From: Isoetes taiwanensis
Taxonomy: Eukaryota > Streptophyta > Lycopodiopsida > Isoetales > Isoetaceae
DNA length: 64,000 bases
Direction: 5' to 3'
NCBI GenBank assembly: GCA_021234155.1
Contig: JAJEKV010000014.1
Coordinates: 16,768,966-16,832,965, forward strand
Both the position numbers and the translations under genes were made by a program. The notes beneath the pieces are model-generated. The model searched no databases and was not told the origin of the DNA. It was given only the letters and a program-made list of their open reading frames with translations. Shown piece by piece: positions 10,921 to 22,606 of the stretch. The stretch's first letter is position 1. Each line of letters opens with the position of its first letter.

Positions 10921-11715
10921 AATACGAGTTCGCCTAAGGATTTACGGAATATCGAGCCTCTATACAGCTTCGCCTAAGATTTTAGAATATGAAATGTGGG
11001 GTCTCGAACCTCTAGCAAAATAACTCAACGTCCTAATAAGACTACTTTAACCAATATAACCAGTGTGCTAACGTGATTACTTTTTATCTTAAATCTATGT
11101 TTTTTTTTTGTAACAAGACATTCAACTGTTTTAGGTATGGTCTATGGTTTCAGGAATTGTTATTTTTATATCCATATCAAATCCCCTTGGAACCCCATGT
11201 TATTGTGCTACATATTGCAATCTTATATAATTGGTGAAGCTAACATTCTTAGTGCAGGTAGAGAGCACATAAATATGTAGCAAAATAACAGGGGGTTCCA
11301 GGGGGATTTGATATGGATGTAAAGATAACAATTCATGAAATCATAGACCATATATCCCTAAAACAATTGAATGGATTGTTATAAAAAAAAACATAGGTTC
11401 AAGATAAAATATAATCACATTAGCTCAATGGGTACATTGGTTAAAGTAGTCTTATTAGGACATTGAGTTATTTTGGTAGAGGTTCGGCCCCCGTATTTCA
11501 TGTTCTAAAATCTTAGGCAAAACCGTATACAGCTTCGATATTCCTTCAAAATAGGGGAAATCGTATTTCCTATTTCAAAATCATAGGCGTCTCCAATCAT
11601 AAATGACTATAAGTGAAATGAGAGGTGCCCAGAGGCTCCAACATACGTTTTGGGTCGTAGGATCGACGAATCCGACGACTGTGGTAGTTCAGGATGCACC
11701 TCGTTTAGAATATGT
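10777..11715. repeat. Inverted dimer of a tRNA-like (SINE-like) repeat
   Basis: The left arm (about 10777-11205) and right arm (about 11280-11715) are inverted copies around a spacer of about 75 bp. Each arm starts near a 'taaacgaggtg' motif, passes a tRNA-like segment, and ends in a 'ggaacccc..ttattttgctacata' type motif. In the right arm, plus strand, an A-box-like tagctcaatgg at 11421 and a B-box-like ggttcggccc at 11481 stand in the right order. In the left arm the same boxes lie on the minus strand near 11070 and 11015. Two more copies occur as a direct dimer at 54283-55020. A tRNA-derived SINE family is the favoured reading, unconfirmed. Confidence 0.6.
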
Positions 11716-14596
11716 AGCAACCACGATGCAACCAAAGCAGTTGTTTGTATTCTTCACCACCATACTTTGTGATACCTATGCTCATGTTATATGTAAAAAA
11801 CATGTCTTGGTACCATGCATACGGTACAAAATGCCATAATCTCTCTTCCCATGAAACATGTGTGCAACGAAGGTTGTTCTAGTGCTTGTTACAACTTGGT
11901 TACAATTTGATAGCTAGGGAGGGAATCATTTGATAACATGTTATTTATTAATGTCTTCAATGTCAATGTTTTAGCTGTTTAAAGTTTAATGTTAGAGTTA
12001 TGAAACCCAAACTTGACACAACTATTAGCATGTTAAACGATCTGACATAAGATCAAGTCTATGAGATTTACGGCATTCTTGCTAACTAATCATGCCATGT
12101 TGCAAATACTAAAAGTTTTGTTGAGTGCTCATTAAGGGTTAACCTACTAATAGGTTAGCATAGTTTATAACATTTCCATAGATTTATCAATGTCTATGTT
12201 CTTTTCTAAATGACTCAATGAAAGAGACAACTTAACATTTTGGTAACATTCTATTTATTATTTACAAGAAATAAAGTTCCATTTCTAAAGCAAAAAGATA
12301 CACTGTCATTTTCATGGCAATATGGTCTTTAAGAATGCACTTTTCCTCTTCTTTCATCCTCTACAACAACTATATTGTATTTGAATACAACATGCTTCCT
12401 GTTGTCTTCTACTTGTATTGCATTTGACCACCTAAGAGTTTGTCCCATTTCTTCATCTATCCTTCATCTCCCTTTGCCCCAACCCTGCTCTACTGCTACT
12501 TGTTTATTAATATGTTTTCCTATTTCTTAATTTTTATTTACATTACAAAGGATCTTGAACTCGTCACCTCGTGGATTGTATTCCTAGTTACTTGCCGCTA
12601 GTCTATACCTAATAATTTTCATGTACACATAATAGCTTAATAGTATGGTTTTGTTAATCATATAATTATTGTTTTTGTGTGGGCACACATGACCGGCCGC
12701 TCTATTTTGAAGAGGTTTTTAAATTGCATGGACCAGCTACTTTTATTTGAAGGTTATTTTTCTCGTTTTGTGTTCTAGTGTTGGTGATGTGCAGGATATA
12801 GATATAGTGTGACATAGTGTGACATCAACGACATTAGCTTCTTCTTTTCTCTCATGTATATTCGGGATCATTTAGTGGCCTTATATTGTCCATGCCCTTG
12901 CCCGAAAAGGGTGGGGTTTTTAATCCCAATGATGAGCCTTCGGCTGGATATACTAGCCACATGTATACCAATTTTTGGTTTTGAGGTCTAGGGTAATATA
13001 ATCTGGGCATCCTTGTTTTTAGGTAGCTTCGCCTCGTGTGGCTACCCTTGACCAATATGTAGCATAATAATGGGGGTTGCTTTTGTATTTTTATACTATT
13101 TTCTCTATGTTTTCATATGATTTAAAGCGTATTGCATGGGAACTACTAATCGCGATATCTAGGGTGTTCCTAGTTTTATGGCTAAAACCATTTTGCCCAT
13201 GGTTTACCCCTTCAATTTTCCTTCATGAAAACTCAAGCGGCATGCAAAGCCCGATTCTTCTATTCTAGGGTTTTGTTTTTACATTTATGCCTTTTTGTTC
13301 GTTTCCTTCTTTGGAATCGAGGGCTTTTCTTTGCAAGCAAATGCTGTGGCGTGATGGGAAGCGGATGTTCTTTACGCATGGATTTCATCGTTAGATAATT
13401 AGTTGTAAAGACTTGTCTCTCCGTCGATTTCCCATTTTTTCTCTAGGCAAGGCAATACCTTGGTTTTGCTTTTTACCAACACTTCTAGAACACATTGTAC
13501 GTAACAAAGAGACCAGCTCGAAGTCTACTCTCTATATTTGTCGAGAAGGTATGGGTATTTCGTAGCATTATTTTAAATTGATTATGTAGTCGTCTGGCGC
13601 GTATGGCAATTTCGTGCAAATTTACTTTATGGGCGATTATTCAAAGACCAAAACCTTTCTCGGATCCCCAAGGGAATAGCCCTAGTTTCAAGGAAAGTAT
13701 GTGAAGGAAGAGCGTGTTGCATCCGTGATAAATATTTCTTCCGTCAAAGCAAGGTGCCTGCGGAGCTAAAAATGGTGGTTGGCCAGTGTCCACCATTCAT
13801 ACTCATTTCTAGAATCAACTCAGTGCATCTTCGGCAACAAAACTATTAGAATCGAGCGTAGGCGGTTGAATCTTGTGTTTATAACTCTAACTTCCAAGGT
13901 AATTTCTTTTCCTTTTGATCTTTTGATCAATCAAAATCTGAGTTCAGCTTTGACACGTTATGTTTTAGGTGGTAGAACATCTCGCATAATGAACGATACG
14001 CCAACCTTTCGGCTCAAGGTTGGATGAACATAAAGCAAGAAGTCCAGCAGTATGTAAGGAATCGTCAAAATTGTCAGAAGGATGCTTGTATCATAAAAAA
14101 GAGTTCTATCTTTTAGGTTATCGAAGCTCTAGAATGGAAAGAAGCTTGACACTTTTACATCTTCACATACATAAAGATATTTAATTTCTAGCTCTTTTTC
14201 CTTTGGATTATTTAAAAGGTTAGGATAGGGTGATTAGATCTAATAAGTTAGGCTGTTTAGATAGAGATGTTGTTTATAATCCCATTAGGGAATAATGCCA
14301 GTCTTGAAATTTGAAATATAAGATTGACCACATGAATTAGGTCCATCTTCATTCTTTCGATTTCTTCTTATGTTTTTGCTCTCACTATGCCGAGGTGATG
14401 TTTTGATGTAGATCTTGTGCTTTTAAGTGTTGAGAATTTTTTAAGGTAGTGTGTTTTCTTTATGGTTGGAATGATTAAGCGCCTTCGCTAGCAATCCATA
14501 GCAATCCATTCATGCTACCTCACAATTCTATGGGCTTGGCTAGGTAAAGGGAAATGAGTGGCAGACATTTCAGAGGCTGCATATGCCGCATTTCAG
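11716..14596. other. Unassigned stretch
   Basis: No gene, RNA or mobile element is recognised. Short frames at 12852-13055 (minus), 13077-13268 and 13779-14027 (plus) show no domain. Sequence near 12905-12925 (ggggtttttaatccc) recalls the LINE 3' region near 2025, but the match is too short to claim. Confidence 0.25.
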
Positions 14597-14709
14597 ATCT
14601 ACATTATTTGTTTGCAAAGCATAGCCCTGGAGAATCGAGATCTATATTATTTGTTTGCAAAGAATAGCCGGAGAATCTCAAATCTACTTTATTTGTTTGC
14701 AAAGCATAG
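14597..14709. repeat. Three tandem copies of a ~43 bp unit
   Basis: Units begin with 'atcta.attatttgtttgcaaag.atag' at 14597, 14640 and 14682. They differ by a few substitutions and a small gap. No function is apparent. Confidence 0.7.
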
Positions 14710-15204
14710 TTTGTGACTCACGGAGATCCTCCACGCTAGATTCAAATTATGGTGGGGTGGAACTTTATAGCTTTTAGTGAGCGAATTCCATGGAATTTTA
14801 TTGCATATTTAGGTATGATGTACATTTAAATCAAATGATTCAAATCAATGTCTATAGACAGCTTTGTTAATTGTTGTTGCATTTGTCGGCTTTCTTCACA
14901 ATTAAATCTTTCTTTGAAAAGATAAAGCTCATGTTAGATAAGGTTAGGTATATCATGGACAAGAAGCATGCAGTTTAGAATATGTCTATGATTGCATACA
15001 TTTCTTTGCATATGTAAGATACGTCTGTCATTGCACATGTTGAGGCCAATTATGCAAGACAATGAGCAATTATGTTGACAACAAGTTCTTTTATAATATC
15101 ATTATAATTCAAACGGCATGCTTATATGCAATACTTTTTCTAAGGCGTTGAATGTGCATTGCTCTTCAAAGTAGCCCAGTCTCAAATCCTAAGGTTTGCT
15201 TTGT
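14710..15204. other. Unassigned stretch
   Basis: AT-rich sequence. I see nothing in it that can be supported. Confidence 0.25.
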
Positions 15205-15340
15205 TAGGGCCCGAAGGGCCCAAATTTTTTTTCAATATAACAACCATTAATATTATTAACACAAACCATTGCATCCAATGCATTTAAACTAAAATCCCCC
15301 TGAAACCCCCTTTGGTTTGGTTTGCGAGCCCATCACAGGA
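15205..15340. repeat. Solitary arm of the 1045-1472 inverted-repeat family
   Basis: It starts 'gttagggcccgaagggccc' and continues with 'attattaacacaaaccattgc' and 'aaactaaaatcccc', matching the left arm at about 1003-1143 with substitutions. The inverse arm is missing. Confidence 0.6.
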
Positions 15341-15408
15341 ATTCATATCTTAAAAACAGATAAAGAACAATGGCCACATTCATTGATCACTTGCTATAAA
15401 ACCAAAAT

Positions 15409-18400
15409 TAAGGGTCTATTCAGACCCGTGGTTAAGTTAAGTTAAGTTAAAAAAAAATTAACTAGCTAGTTTAACTTAACTATAATAATTGTATTCGCAC
15501 CCAAAAGGGTTAACTTTCTATTAAAATACTAAACTTAACTAGGACAAGCAAAATATCTTCACACCCACCATAGTTAAGTTAATAATTTTAACCTAACTAA
15601 ACAACATGGGTTGTTGTTCAGACATTGTCCTATTAGGTTAGTAGTAACGAAATGCCTTCACACTGCGCCATTAGTTAAGTTACAACTTTAACTTACTTAG
15701 AGCATTGAACCATTCTAGTTAAGTTTATTATTTTAAACTTAACCAATTGCCCTCACACATGTTCTAGTTAAGTTATCTACCTATTTCAAAGATTTTGCTT
15801 TATTTACCTACCTTTAGATATAATTTCACAAATAGTATAAAGTCTATATGCCTATTACATTAATGCTATCACAAAGCTTTGCCGAAGATGCACCTGGTAG
15901 ATTGCAATAAATGAGCATTGATCAATTATTGCAAATAGGTTTTGAAAAAATTATCTGTATGCCTAATGATTCTTTCTACAGAAGACAATGTCCATAGTGA
16001 ACAACCAATAATTTAATTCATTGCAACAATTAATTCACCAAAGAGCTTACCATAGAATTTAAAATGTCATAACTAAAGCTTGCATGCCAGGTATTGAAGT
16101 GGAAGTCGGCGTAAGAACATCTGAGATGACACAAGCAGAGAGGGATGCATAAAAATAGAAATGGCATCTATATGCATTACGAACATGTGGTGATGATGGA
16201 TCCAATTGCTCTTGAGCCCTATTGCACCACCGGGTTTGAAATGGGATTTATTCAATCACATTGATTGATGCTTAAAGCATCTGTTATAGTACTAAATGAT
16301 ATGGTTGTCGATCTAAGTGCCCAACTCAAAGCAAATAAAATACACATAGGGCAGTAGTGCAAAATCTTTTATTGTTATATAGATGACATAATACAAACAA
16401 CCAACATTGACACAATTGGACCATACGAATCAAGTACACACCTCTGTCAAAACCACTTTCCACTACCTCCTTTGCAATTTTGGACCTCTTTCCACGATAC
16501 AACTTGCTTCACCGGATCTCGCAACTACATTGGGCATCTTTCCTACACTTAGGATAATATTCATTGTGTTGCCGGATCAGACCCTCTTGTTCAAAAGAAA
16601 TAAAGGAACAACACTCCATTTCATGTGGACTCTTTTGTTTCTGTCATGTCTCCTCTTCTACTTGTTGTTATGCTTTTTTTTTTTTGCCCATTTCACTTTC
16701 TTAGACATCATTAATGTCACTCTGCTAAGGCTTTATCTGCCTATTCTCTAATTTGGTGAGAACACTTGCAAGAACACATTCACAACCATGAAGTATTTTA
16801 CTGCTTGGTTACCACGTCTAATTTTGATTTTGATAAATGCCCTTCCAATTTAGAGATAATCATCATGACACTTGGAAGTAAAAAGAAGGAATAGTTTAAG
16901 GATCAATCTGGCGAAAACCTTGCACAAATGATTTCACAAGTTTTACATGCGATCGCGAAAGAAAAAAACTTAACATCGGATAACCATACAAACAATAACC
17001 GAACAACTTTTAAAGCACAACGAATGTCTGGTCCTCATATTCTGACAATAGGAATTCCTCATGCGACATAAAACAAATTGAATGTTTATACACTGCCTAG
17101 ATATTACCAAAAAGTAAAAGCTAATCAATTCCTATCGGATTGATTGAGAATAGGCATCAACAAAGCGTGTTTAATGAGCCAAGATCTACCAATTGGAAAT
17201 CGTTTGTTCACTTAACATGCATGTCTCCACCCAATCGAGGACTTGAATGTCCATCTTGTCAAAGGCAAGAAAATTACATTGCCATTAATGCTAGATTGGC
17301 CAAAGGAAAGGCGAAATTTTGAAAGGAGTTACTTAAGAGGCTGAAGTGAATCGGGGCTGGTTAGAAATTCTCATTGTGCACTAGGTGTACAATCCATAAG
17401 ACCAAATGGCAATAATAAACCAATAAGGGCAGCCAACATCTTTGCCCTAATAGCATGTGATTCGAGAACCTAAAATCAATGCCGACGAGATAATTGATTC
17501 TTGTCTAAAAACCAGAAGAAAATATGTGGTGTCTTTTTCATGGACTTCTCGATAACGAGTTGCCACATAAGCCAACTCATCGGACTCAACAAAGCGAACT
17601 AGGATCATCCGGATTGAAATTCCTGGAACCCATAAACTTTGCATAAGCAGCACCAAAGGTGTTGTCTTTCATATCCCAAGCATGTTCAAGCCGGTGAGAC
17701 ATTTCTGGGCCGGTGCAAAAGGATTTCCTGTTGTAAATCAGCTGCATGTTCAGCAGACAAAACACAATAAAAGAGACAGAAAGTATTCATGTATGGCAGT
17801 CCTGCAAGTCAAAAAGATAAGAAAACAGTAAACGCACATTCCATCCAAAACTTAGGTGCAAATTTGAGAACAACACTTCCAAAACAATCAGAGCACTATT
17901 CTTGGAAGTAGATATGATCCAAAATTGTTCATGCAAGATGGATCACCCGACAGAGTGCAAAAGGTGATTGCAGACACAATGCAGCAGCTCTAGATGTTTT
18001 GATAAAGGAGATGTGAATGTGCCGAGAATCAAGACAGGGTGACATTTGTATGCATGTCAAACTACTGTATGCTTGATGCAAGCTATGAGGTCAGCTATTA
18101 TGCATATGGACAAACATGAAGGTTAGATTATTTGTTTCAAGTATCACAAAGGTAAAATAATAACATTTCAGTAGACAAACAACCCATATGCAATATAGGA
18201 TCAATAAACACTATGCATATCTTGGAAATGCGTAAAAGGCACAAAAACACAAAGACAGATTTTCAATCGATCTTTGCACTCTTAGAACTTCAATCCTGGG
18301 TCTTAAACTTAATCCTGCGGGTTAACAAACATGTGTGACAAGAGTGGCATTCACTACGGTCGGATGAGATGAGCACGATTACTAGCATTGCGGTTTATGC

Positions 18401-19458
18401 TTCTTCACTAAGTCTACTTGGTTTGAAAACATCACGGTATTAAATCATAGAATTTTGCGACCTACATATTTCTTGTCTCATTCGAGCACATGAGAGATTG
18501 TGTAAATAGAAATAGTATATCAAGAGCACAAAGACAATCGTATTATAGATATATCCTTAGCATGTCATCTTATGAAGCCATGGGGCGTTGGATTTAGAAA
18601 CCAGATTCTTGACAAGCGAGAAAAAGAGTCGAGAGCAAAGATCATCTCGGATCGGGGAGGAGGAATAACATGTGTTTTTAAAGGGACATCTTTCTAACAC
18701 AAAAGCGGCACGGAATTTTTGGTACCAAATTTCAACTTGTATGATTCTTTGTGTGGAATAAGAGGAGACATACAGGCCTTCTTCATCATTCTTCATTCTT
18801 TGCGACATATCTTTGGAATGCTAAACCTCCGATGGTTTCTCGGTTGTGACAAATGTCGGCTTTCTGGCGGGGATTATTATTTTGCTCAATTAGAGAACCA
18901 ATTGCCACCGCTGCTTTTTGCCAAGGGGAGGTACGCGATGACACTGCGAATTGGGCTCTGCAGATCCATTAGTTACACATGCCCAATTCTCGTGGCCACG
19001 GATCTGCAGCCTCCATGGACGATATGCAAGGCGTTTCACCATATCAAGCGAGCATCCCTAACTTGTCTGAATGAATGAATGAACGAGACTGTTCATCCCT
19101 AACTTTGATTCCTCCATCACACCCTTCACGCCCATGACAAGTTCTCCTCTATCCCTCGCCATATCTGCCCGCCGCCGTGTACAGGAAAGGCATCGCTAAC
19201 TGGAGTTAAAGTGACGTCGTTGGGGTCACTTTAATTTTTCAAATTTCATAGTATATTTAACTGGTCTAGTTAACTTTGTGTTAACAGCATATTAACTGCG
19301 ATGTTGAGTGTGAAGGAAGGTTTGGTTAAGATTTTCCGTTAAAAAAAAGTTAACCACCACTAACTAATATTATGCTAACTTAACTTGTAGTGTGAAGAGT
19401 GTTGTGGTTAAAAATGCTAACTTAACCTAACTTAACGGCTAGTCCGAATGGACCCTAA
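15409..19458. mobile_element. PIF/Harbinger-type DNA transposon (decayed)
   Basis: The element itself is 15412-19455 (4044 bp). It begins GGGTCTATTCAGAC and ends in the inverse complement of GGGTCCATTCGGAC. It is flanked by the trinucleotide TAA at 15409-15411 and 19456-19458, the TWA duplication expected of PIF/Harbinger. Both ends carry many ttaagttaa motifs (15430-15780 and 19210-19440), like subterminal binding-site arrays. The target belongs to a local tandem duplication whose second copy (about 19490-19535) is uninterrupted and confirms the insertion point. Inside I recognise neither a DDE transposase nor the Myb-like partner. Frames at 16407-16751, 17447-17656 and 18557-19078 show no domain. 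It is probably non-autonomous or decayed. Confidence 0.75.
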
Positions 19459-19487
19459 CTTGTTTGAATTATCTCTGAACATTGTAT

Positions 19488-19535
19488 GACCACATTCATT
19501 GATCAATTGCAATAAAACCAAAATCAACTTGTCTA
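19488..19535. repeat. Uninterrupted paralogue of the Harbinger target
   Basis: The sequence 'ccacattcattgatca.ttgc.ataaaaccaaaat' occurs left of the element (about 15371-15410) and again here. In this copy it runs straight on into 'caacttgtctaatta', while the first copy is split and resumes after the element as 'taacttgtttgaatta'. It therefore acts as a natural empty site. Confidence 0.75.
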
Positions 19536-19705
19536 ATTAATTAAGTGTATAAAAACATTGAGATTTAATATTGCAGGCAGAGACATGGACCTTTGCAGTA
19601 GGTATGCTACAATTACAATTATTCTTGTGATATTCATTCAAGATCTACTAAGACCAGGTAGGAATGCAAAAGCAAAAGACTAATGTTTGTATTACAAAAA
19701 AATTA

Positions 19706-19737
19706 GATAGATAGACAGATAGATAGATAGATAAATA
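19706..19737. repeat. (GATA)n microsatellite
   Basis: About eight imperfect GATA units (agatagatagacagatagat). Confidence 0.85.
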
Positions 19738-19751
19738 ATTTAAAACAATCT

Positions 19752-20200
19752 TCAAATGAAAGTCGATTTACGGATAGCGCGGACATCGAGAGGAGTGTGA
19801 GAGGAGGGAGCTACAAGGGTGGGGGGAGCGGAAAGTGAAGGTGCAGTACCAAAGGCAAGGAGCAAAAGGAGTGAGAAGACAAAAAGAGGAAGGAGCATGA
19901 AGACCAAGGGAGGGGGAGGCAAGGGAGGGAAGTAGAGAGGGCCAAGCAAAAGCAAGGTGGTCATTAAAATCATGAAGAGCAAGGGAGGTAGGTGGGCTGA
20001 GGTGAGGCGGGCAAGGCCAATGCCTCGGCATTGGCCTTGCCCCAGCTTGTATTTTACCTCGGGTGCCTCCCCTAGGATTTCAGTCCATATGGGAGGTGCT
20101 GCTGGTGTTGTTGTTGCTGCTGCTGCTAGCCCCGGTGCAGATGATAATGCTCCTCGGGTGCTCGTGAATCCGGAACGCGCTTCCATGGGTTAGGTCCAGC
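19752..20200. other. Purine-biased tract with a perfect hairpin
   Basis: 19760-20000 is strongly purine-rich on the plus strand, so long open frames appear on the minus strand as a by-product of the bias. At 20009-20042 a perfect inverted repeat of 16 bp arms (ggcaaggccaatgcc and its complement) surrounds a 2 bp loop. A GCT/GTT triplet run lies near 20097-20130. None of the frames has family features. Confidence 0.4.
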
Positions 20201-22335
20201 TCTGGTCCGCCCCATTTTTATCCCCCCTGTGCCTGCAACTTGGCCTCCTTTCCCTTCCCTTGCAACTTGCTCTCTGCTCCCATATCCGATCTACTCTGTC
20301 GTTTGCTGCCGTCCTCCTTTGGCCACGTCGCCTTTATAGTACATGGCCCAGCAAGCCCCCACGTCCTATTTGCCTAAAACAGCAAATTTCTTTCCTGCAT
20401 ATCCTACTCGGCGCTTTTTCGCCCGTTTAAATCGCAGTAACTATCTCCGTCATGCATTTCCTTCGGCTTCGTTGACAAATCAAACTCACTCGTATATCGT
20501 TCACTAATATTTCTTACATGTTAGAGTATTTTTTGCATCATAATTAGATTTGTATAAACATGGAAAAAGTTCGTTGCATGCCAGACTTCAACAATTCAGG
20601 GTTGATTTCTACATTTGACTAGGATAGAGGGAAACAAATTTTGCACTCCATTATTGTTCTGGGTGTTTGTATATTTCTTATTCTTCCTCTGCGCAGCATT
20701 GTTGTAACACGTTAGCTGCATTTGTTTTTATGGAGGAGTGTTAAAATAAACGATATTGATTACTATTCTAGATTATAGTTATCGCTATATTTATACATCA
20801 GAAGATGAAGTCACTTAGACCCTAGGAGCAAATTCTTGCATTGCTTTGTTACATTGAATCACTTGAATTGCAAAGGGTTATATGAATGCTTTTGTTTATA
20901 ACGTGGTTGCATGGCATAAAAATTGCGATATGTGTTCTTAAATTCTTTTGTAGTGTTTTGGATGCATCTCCAGTATTGTTCTCGTAGTGTTTATTGCAGG
21001 TAATCCTTAGATGTGTATGCAGCAATGGAAGCTTGGTTTTTGTGCAGATTGGTATCATGTAACCTACGGGCCTTTAAAATCTTTGATGTTCATGGTTTTG
21101 TTATGGCCATTATTGCAGAGATTTAGGTCCAGATGTGCTGTACTCTTTCATACGCTTGAGTTCTACACCAAATGAGCTTACAAGGTGCGGCTATTCCCAC
21201 AAGGACATATTTGTGAGTACATAAACCTGTGCTATTCTGGCTGGCCCCTTTAGAAGGAGGGTACATGTTCAAATACTGAATAACGCTTATAAGTCAGACA
21301 CCACGCTTTAATATACATGTATGCCAACTGCAGAAGCCTAGAGAATGCACACATAGTAATTGCAGCATTCGTTTTTATGAACTTGGCAAGGATGCAGTTC
21401 AATGACTCAACATTTTCAACTGCTAGAGGAGTTAATCACATGTTATCTCAATCCGGAACAAGTTCGCTTGGTTCCGGCAGATACATTAGGATGGCTAGTC
21501 CACAAAGGTTTTTCTGTAAGATGGGTATTTCACATATAACATGTATTTTAGAGTAATATTTAATCTCTCTAAAGATTGACTGTCGAGGACCCTCTTTTAT
21601 TTCTGTTAAACTCCCATGTCACTGAATCAATGACAAAAGCATGTGAATTAATGCTCTACACACAGGTTGGACGGTGATAGATTAGACAACTGGAGATACA
21701 CTGCAGCCAAATGTTATCTAAGCTTCTCTGTCCTCCAGTTTGTTTAACAGAGTCAAGGATCAAGGTGCATGAACATGTGGTTGTTTTCTTACATTGTAAG
21801 CATTCATCAAGCACCATTGTCGCATTCATTTTTATGATATTGTCCTTTAAAGTCATTTTATGCATTGATGTTATGGCAAAGACTGGATTATGGCAGTTGC
21901 ATAGACTTACTTGATGCTGTCACTACTTGGTGAGAAAAACTTAAACACGTTATGGGAATGAAGGTACGTTTGTAAGCAAAACAAGCTACTGTACAATTAA
22001 TCTGTTTTCCCTCTGCCCTGCAAATATTCGCTTGTTCAAGTGATTTAATTTTTTTAAAGTATAATAAACAATATAGAGATCTCTAGAGGGATAAAAAAGG
22101 TCTCATTTTGCAAAGAAATGAGTTTAGATTAGACATGCCAGAACAGATTCCTATGTATATTATTAAAATTAATGGCTGCAGATTTTTACAGGAAGACAGT
22201 TGCAGATTCTATTCATTGAATGTAGGAAATACAGTACTTTTCTAAGCATCTTCATTCATTTTTCAGCCCTGTATTTATTTGCACTTTCCAGCATTGTTGT
22301 TCCTAAACTCGTCATTGTTGAGTGCACCAGGAAAG
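20201..22335. other. Unassigned stretch left of the copia element
   Basis: 20200-20470 is pyrimidine-rich and could be a promoter or leader region. The remainder is AT-rich. Frames 21317-21556 and 21711-21914 share a repeated 'gcattc.tttttatga' segment but show no domain. No gene is supported. Confidence 0.25.
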
Positions 22336-22340
22336 GAGGC

Positions 22341-22543
22341 TGTTAAAATAGTTAAAAGATATTGTTCTGCTTTTAAAGAAAGTAGACGTTGAAAAACAAA
22401 CCACAATATGGTTACAGCTAATTATAGCTTCTTTATTGTAAGTATCTCTGTATATTAATAAAAGGTGGAGGCTAATTTGGTACCACCTGATTCTTGCAAT
22501 TCTTGCGTCCTTGTGGTGTCGTGTGGAGCTATCAATTGTTTCA
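22341..22543 (+). repeat. Copia 5' LTR
   Basis: 203 bp, starting TGTTAAAATAG and ending TTGTTTCA. It is identical to the 3' LTR except for a/g near 22357 and a/g near 22463. It contains a TATA-like 'gtatattaataaaagg' that probably marks the promoter. Confidence 0.95.
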
Positions 22544-22559
22544 TGGTATCAGAGCTTGG
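22544..22559 (+). promoter_or_regulatory. Primer binding site (initiator tRNA-Met)
   Basis: TGGTATCAGAGCTTGG follows the LTR without a gap. The first twelve bases are the standard plant copia match to the 3' end of initiator tRNA-Met and would prime minus-strand DNA synthesis. Confidence 0.9.
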
Positions 22560-22606
22560 AAACGAGCAGGATTGAAGTAATCAGAGGAGAGTGTGTTTTG
22601 GCTACA

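Noticed and set aside
12852-13055. Possible LINE 3' end (ggggtttttaatccc shared with about 2025)
   Set aside because: The shared block is about 15 bp with no pentanucleotide tail or coding motif.
16407-16751. 114-codon frame with hydrophobic C-terminus
   Set aside because: The hydrophobic part is a T-rich low-complexity run; no transposase motif although it lies in the Harbinger-type element.
19752-20193. 144-codon minus-strand frame and overlapping plus-strand frame
   Set aside because: Both result from strand purine bias; no domain and no codon signature.
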